NCBI GenBank assembly: GCA_015039315.1 | Contig: WIDE01000082.1 | Location: forward strand, 85,530 to 149,529 | Length of the DNA: 64,000 nucleotides | Direction: 5' to 3' | DNA from: Clavulina sp. PMI_390 | Lineage: Eukaryota > Basidiomycota > Agaricomycetes > Cantharellales > Hydnaceae | Shown here: positions 58,426 through 64,000 of the stretch, piece by piece | Numbering within the stretch: the first letter of the stretch is position 1 | Layout of the letters: the number at the start of each line of letters is the position of its first letter | Notes under the pieces: model-generated | Told to the model about the DNA's origin: nothing | Databases searched by the model: none | What the model saw: the letters and a program-made list of their open reading frames with translations, nothing else | Translations under genes and position numbers: made by a program

Positions 58426-59167
58426 TACGTGGGAACTGTAACATGCAGGGAGGAGTGTCGCGGCTGATTGAACAAGTCTGGGAATAATTTGTGTTTGTTG
58501 ACGAATATTGAGACCGACCGTCGGTTCCTTGTGGAAAATCACCACCGCCGCCACGACTTACACGACAGCCATATCATCAACATTTACATTCTTTAAACGC
58601 CCAGTTCTTCGAGATATAAAGGCTAAAACCTTCAGCAAATGCGCCGTGGATGAGGCTGTTGATGGATGCGTGCTTGATCTCACAGACAACATGGTTAAAT
58701 AGTGTGTGGTGCGATACCGGAAGCTCACCTCATAACAATATGTTTAGATAGAGCCTCGTGATAGATAGGACATCTTACTAGGCTCTCAGCTTGGATGCGG
58801 TGGCGCCCTGCGCGTTCAAGTTTGCATAGAGTTGCCACCAATCTCCTTGAAATGCTAGCATTCCGAGGAAGCTCAGTATATACGAGTAACGCGTGAATTC
58901 TTGAGTAAAATAAGGAAGACAAAATAGTACTTCCTAGCTGGACCCCTTCCAGCAGACCATGGACATAGCTCCTCCTCGCTCCAATTTGAAGCCCCGAGTC
59001 ATCCACGCTACGACGTCTGCTGAATACCGGTTGTTCTATCCTGGCAATATGATATTGTGGTCACATAACACCCCTGAAGCTGGTCGATTCTTAATCGATT
59101 AATGCCCGTGGTGGAGTGAAGGTTTTAGGTCAAGATGTAGAGATAACTCGGAACTTCGGGGTAATCA
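58426..59167. other. Intergenic region between MYND genes 5 and 6
   Basis: About 740 bp. A minus-strand frame (59006-58725) reads RRSYVHGLLEGVQLGSTILS, then ALLVYTELPRNASISRRLVA. It has no start context or splice partner and is only weakly similar to the relic near 55750. Not called as a gene. Confidence 0.35.
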
Positions 59168-61084
59168 CTACTCTGGTGTAGCGCAGCGAAGTTTATGGAA
59201 CTTCCAATCACTAGAAAAAAGCGGAGCAAAGGTCACTTTTTCGATGAGAACCAAATATGTAGTGTGGAATTATCGGAAAACTCACGCTCGTTGGCAAGCC
59301 TTTGAACAATACGTCTGCCCGCAACGGCTGCACTGAAGTGTCGGAGCATCGGTAGAATCACACCCCGGTGTATTGCATACCAGCTCGACGAAGGTATTAG
59401 AATCAGTGCTATGTACCCAGTCCGCTTGTTCAGCCCAGGTTTTCACGATTTTGGATCGGACCTCTGGACGAAGAGACAACCGTCTAGAAGCAGTGGATAT
59501 CTGACGTCCAAGCTTTAGAATATATATCTCATTTTCGTCTTTTGATGTCCCTGAGCTCATTGCCTCGTGAATGAGCCGCAATAAGTCGCCAAGATCGTCT
59601 AAACGCCAGCTTCAGCACGGTGACCAACAGAGCAAACGAAGGAAGCGACGCACAGCTAACCAGAGTTTCGGTCTCGTCCCCGTCGTGCAGAGTGAACTGC
59701 TCCAGGACAAACACCATTCCAGAATCGATAGCCTCCTTTGCGAGCGAGAATTTCTTCGCCGACGATGCCAGCTTCATGCACCATAACCATGTATAAGCCA
59801 GATACACAGGTAAGTACTGGTCACTCCTCTCCTCTGCGAGTTTGGTCCTCCCTGCTTCGCGAAGGTTGAGCAGAAAGTTGGAATCAAGCAGCGTCGTCTT
59901 TGCAAGTCTTAATGTCGAGACTACAAAAGAGCGTTGGTTCAGGATGCGAACTAGCTCCGAAGGCTCAGGATCAAGTCGGACCATCAGCCCCAAGAGACTA
60001 TACTCGTGACGCCGGTGGCGCTTGTGGTCCTCACAATCATCGTGTTCCACGTAGCTAATTTGGTCTACGAGACTCCGTGGTGGAATCCCAGTGATTGATG
60101 AAACTGAAAGACCAAGTCCCGAGTATCCCGCTGATCCACGAAGGACCTGACCATGAACTTGTGGCAGGGACCCTTCCACCAAAATATTCTGCATGCAAAG
60201 CTGAACAATAACGGCTGATCGACAGAGATCGTTATGTAGGTCTTTGCGAGTAAGGTTAGGGGATGGACGTGAGACGGTGGATGGGTGAAAGTAGAGCTGC
60301 GAGAGCCTGCTACGAAGTTTGATGGCGAGCACTAGTCCTTTATTCGCAACATTCAACCTAAAGAAACCAGCCGCGGGTGAGCCTGACGACACCCAATGCT
60401 AGGATTTCTATGTAGAGTTTACTTACCGCGTTTCCTGTGTAGTCATTCCCGTGGGCTCAGCGAAGACTTGCCCAATTATGACGCGAGCAAGCTTCCATAA
60501 CATAGAAACAGCTTGCCCCATCCTTCCATACGTCTGTTTGGGAGTAAATATACAATCCATAGCCAGCCACGACTCCAACAGCTGGAGGGAGTGGGCTATA
60601 ATTGACTCGCGGCCGTGCTCTCCATCAACTAAGGGTGGTTTTGACGTGAGCGGATACGTCATATTGAAGGTAAAGCCCATAATGATTTGCCATTCTGTCT
60701 CTAATTTCATTGTTGTAGTAGAGGATCTCCCCTAAAAGGGTTGTTATTTCGAGTCGCGTCGAGACGCCATACAGCAATAAAATGACAGCCCACCAAATCG
60801 CGAGATATCGAGTCGTTGAACAGCGGCGATAATTCAAGGATCAGCCGCAAGAGCAGGTCGAACATCCCTCCTCGTATCCATCTGTTGATAGGAATAAAGT
60901 CTGCTTGACCACCCTCAATTGCCTTGGCAATCGTTGTTGCAAGACATTGCCATATCTCGGCTTCAGTCACCATATTTATGCGAAACCTGTCCACATAGCC
61001 AGTTTCGACAAGGAGAGGAAGAAAGATCGCGGTTCTCCCTTGTAAAGCTGGGCTATTGAATGCTTGTGAAGTTTGGATATCCAT
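59168..61084 (-). CDS. MYND zinc-finger protein 6 (array copy, most diverged)
   Basis: Starts MDIQTSQAFNSPALQGRTAI at 61084. Exon 1 has FIPINRWIRGGMFDLLLRLI then LELSPLFND. Exon 3 has GLVLAIKLRSRLSQLYFHPS, SSITGIPPRSLVDQISYVEH, HRRHEYSLLGLMVRLDPEPS and LVRILNQRSFVVSTLRLAKT. Exon 4 has the finger CNTPGC, CSRC, TYCSKAC with one residue fewer between CSRC and YC than other copies; the last exon is DWKFHKLRCATPE. All Cys/His ligands are present. The exon 3-4 region (AHSR..LRRLIHEAMSSGTSKDENE) differs most from the other copies, so the exact join near 59580 is uncertain. It is the last array member before the LTA4-hydrolase gene. Confidence 0.78.
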
Positions 61085-61868
61085 CGACAGCCAAGGGTGT
61101 CAGGGAGAGAATCTTGGTGGGTTAGTTTGGAGTCAGAACGCTGGCGGTGTTTGCAACTCTTGTTGACCGATGTTTTTCTCCACGTGCTAGAGATCTACCC
61201 GAATAGGCCTTGAGATCGAGAATGGTTTATCGGGGGCAAGGATGAGACCGCGAGGAGACAAGAAATAGAAGGCTGAATCGGTCCGCGCAGAGCAATCGGG
61301 TTATAATCCATGACCGCTTACGAAAACCAATTGACCCTTGTAGCGACGAGATCTGCAAGAATGTCACAAATACACCGAAAAGGCGGAAATAGTGAGGTAA
61401 GGTCGGCAAAATTAGTGGTTATTTGTGGGGGGGCTCCTCCTAGTGCCTACAAAGGCTTCGTAGCACATGTCAAATGGGGCGGTGCATTAGTTCCGAGAAC
61501 AAGGGACAGAAAACTCCCAAGTGAGGCCTGCATAGTCTGCAGTATCATTGGCGTAGCTTAGTTCCCGGTCGCCAGCACTAGTTCGCATAGTTGATTTAAA
61601 GATGAGGCGGAACGAAGACGTATTGAGTTGTGATGGACGCGGCAAAAAGCTCAAGCAGGTCCTTCAGTCAAGTCGCTGGGTGGCAAATGATCGAGTCGAA
61701 CGAGCAGTCGGCTATCCGAAGAATTCTATGTCATAGTGGTCTGTGGCTCGATGCGAATATCTTATTGTTCCCAGAGGAGGGTAATATTGTGTTGTGTTTT
61801 TTGAGATGCCAAAACCACTAAAGTAACAGCGTGAAAGGGCCGTTCTATACTTAAGCAAGGCCCAGATC
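61085..61868. other. Intergenic region between the MYND array and LTA4 hydrolase
   Basis: About 780 bp with the promoter of MYND gene 6 and the 3' UTR of the peptidase gene. Open frames here lack support. Confidence 0.4.
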
Positions 61869-64000
61869 CTATAGTTCGGGTTCAAGAAAGAGGAGGTGAG
61901 CCCGCTCTTCAGCCCCCTGCCAAAAGAAACGTGGAGAAAGCAAACGAGGTAGCACACCTTATCGATCAACCTCCTCGCAATAGGGTGGAAGTAAACCTGA
62001 TTCTCTCTCCACACCCTCTTCGCATACTCCCCATCGCCCACCTTACCCATAGACCTGAAGATCGGTCGGCAGAACTTCATCCTTCCTTTGATCATCTTCG
62101 GGTCCGCGACCCACTGGCCTGCATCATATACCCAGCGCGCAGCACCGCCATCAGGCGCGGAAGGCTTCGCAGCGAGGACGAGCATATAGAAGCGGTGTCG
62201 AAGCTCAATGTTAGGAGTGGTATGGAGCGAGTAGAGATTGCTGAGGAGTTCGAGATGCGAGAGGGGGAGGGAGGGACCACCGATATCAGAGAGACGCTCG
62301 AGGAAAACAACTACGCGAAAGCATAACCAATTAAGAGGTGAGTGAGGGTAAACCAGAGAAGCACATCGAAATTGGCCACACGAACCTTTCTGCATTGGCA
62401 AGAACCCATCCAAATCTTCCTTCTTGAACATTGCCTGAACATCACCAATGGGTACATTCTCCGAATCCTTCCACTTTTTCGCCAGCGCATATGCCTCCTT
62501 CGCAAGCGTCGTATCATACAGTGGCTCGACTGGCATGGAGAGACCCTCGCCATAGAACCAAGCCTATTAATAATACGAAATAAGAAGCCGGAGCTGGGCG
62601 GGTGAACGGAAAAAACGAGCACTCACATTCCAATCTACGCTATCCAAAAGCTTGATCTTCTCCTCGCCGTGGTGCTTCTGGAAGTACTCATACAGATGGG
62701 CCTTCCACTCAGCAGTGCGGATCGACTTTCCACGGCTGGAAAATAGAGATATACGTCAATATAAATTTCGGTTTGTCTTGGGAGACTGAAGAAGTTTCAT
62801 GCTAAGGGAAGACCAAACTACTCACAAGGTCCTGACGTAGTCTTGCGCGTACGGGAGGAATACATCCAAGCCACCCAACAGTCGCTCTGTAATACATAAT
62901 ACGAAGGAGATCGGGGAGGTTAGATTCATGTATATAGGAGAGGACTCGAAAGAGGTCACAGGGTATCCACGCACCTAGGTACAGCAAGAAGTTTCCGCCC
63001 TTCTCATACGGAACCTGCGAGCTATATTCAAGTCATTGGCTCCACCGCATTGTCGTATGAAGCAAGGGAAAAAGGCTCACTAAGCTTCATCAGGGTCCTC
63101 GCCAAATTCATAGTCAATGACCATGCGTTGGAACCTCCTCGTCTCAATCCTTTCTCCATAACGACGCAGATCTTCATCGAGTCCCTTTCGTCCGATGATG
63201 TAGCTAAAGTCGCGCGCTGCTGGGCCCTGTAGTTTATGCGCGAGGAGGCGCTCAAGCCAGGTCGTCCAACCCTCGTTGAGCCAGAACTACGAAGCAGGTG
63301 AAGGGATAATAAGCCGAGAATAGAGAGGGGTCAGTGGGATAGATATGATGGGGTGAGTGCGTGGTGATGACCCACGTGGCCAGAATCGGCAGTCGTGACG
63401 TTGTTTCCGAACCAGCTGTGTGAAACCTCGTGCCCGACAACATCGACGAGAGAGCGGTCTCCGGCGAGGAGCGCTGTGAATTTGAAGCGTCATTCGTTAG
63501 CATGGCGGCCGCTTAATATTGGCGAAGACATGGTACATACTTGGAGTGACGAACGTCAAGCAGCAATTCTCCCTAGGTGAGCAACATTGAGTAAACCCTT
63601 CATACGAATATCAGGGACAGGAACAAGAACTCACATGCCACCATAGGGGAAACTGGGCGGAAGCACCAGCAGATCATACACTCCAAATTCATACGGCGTG
63701 ATAAGATCTTCCGCCGCCGCGACATACCTAGCATCACGTCCAACAAGTACTTCATCAGCCTCCCGGAATCGAAAAGAGAGCGAATCGCGCACTTATTTGT
63801 GTCCTCGACGAACTCCCACTCGGACGATTCGATAAGTTCGGGCTCGCTCCACACGCCCGTACGCCACTTTACAGGCGCGCCATCAGGGCCGTTCTTTTCT
63901 TTGACAAGACGCGGGAAGGCGCGATAGACGAGGTTACCGGATGCGATAGCGATGAGGTATGATGGAATGGGGACGGGCTAGAGGCATGACAAAAGGGGGG
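61869..64000 (-). CDS. Leukotriene A4 hydrolase / aminopeptidase (M1 zinc metallopeptidase), C-terminal two-thirds; runs off right edge
   Basis: Cytosolic zinc enzyme of peptidase family M1, with aminopeptidase and epoxide hydrolase activity in relatives. From the right edge inward: [40 protein letters not shown] then YGGMEN (the GxMEN substrate site), [15 protein letters not shown] (zinc motif HExxH), [20 protein letters not shown] (third zinc ligand Glu), [100 protein letters not shown] and [12 protein letters not shown]. The last exon adds [15 protein letters not shown] and stops at 61869, a slightly unusual ending compared with the GLxA-type end of relatives. At least eight exons. All catalytic and zinc residues visible are intact. 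The N-terminal domain is outside the window. Confidence 0.9.

Overview
The window is genomic DNA of a filamentous basidiomycete (Agaricomycetes). The signs are many short introns (about 45-90 bp) with GT..AG ends, CT-rich leaders, two-finger zinc transcription factors, a small fungal metallothionein, a sedolisin protease, and basidiomycete DNA-transposon families. Mid-range GC and a local expansion of MYND zinc-finger genes would fit a Rhizoctonia/Ceratobasidium-type fungus; that genus-level guess is inference.

Layout. 1-3988: right-hand part of a CACTA (En/Spm-type) transposon, with the 5' part of a Tnp2 transposase (minus), a divergent accessory gene (plus), subterminal repeats and a CACTAC terminus. 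4204-6996: two tandem paralogous coiled-coil genes of unknown function. 7304-9227: a cysteine-module protein. 10542-10767: a 33-residue metallothionein in three exons. 11633-15139: a GH71/GH99-like protein with a very long Pro/Ser/Gly-rich tail. 15881-18688: a MYND zinc-finger gene whose fourth intron carries an 813-bp element full of GTCTCCAC motifs. 19326-25888 (minus) and 29193-37540 (plus): two divergent paralogous two-finger transcription-factor genes. Both split finger 1 with a 28-nt micro-exon. The second is interrupted, in the intron before that micro-exon, by a 6151-bp DNA transposon with perfect 8-bp target duplications and an apparently intact 1786-codon transposase. 38581-40750: a secreted S53 (sedolisin) peptidase. 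42995-61084: a tandem array of MYND genes on the minus strand (five full copies plus one broken fragment), interrupted by an unrelated conserved gene (50215-51179) flanked by two diverged copies of a ~380-bp direct repeat. 61869-64000: the 3' part of a leukotriene A4 hydrolase/M1 aminopeptidase gene.

How it fits together: housekeeping and secreted-enzyme genes alternate with two kinds of dynamic DNA. One is class II transposons, two of which sit inside introns of host genes without touching exons. The other is locally duplicated gene families (MYND array, coiled-coil pair, zinc-finger pair). No single coordinated pathway or cluster is evident. Exon coordinates were derived by hand from splice signals, reading-frame continuity and comparison between paralogues. 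Where the summed exon lengths divide exactly by three this is stated.
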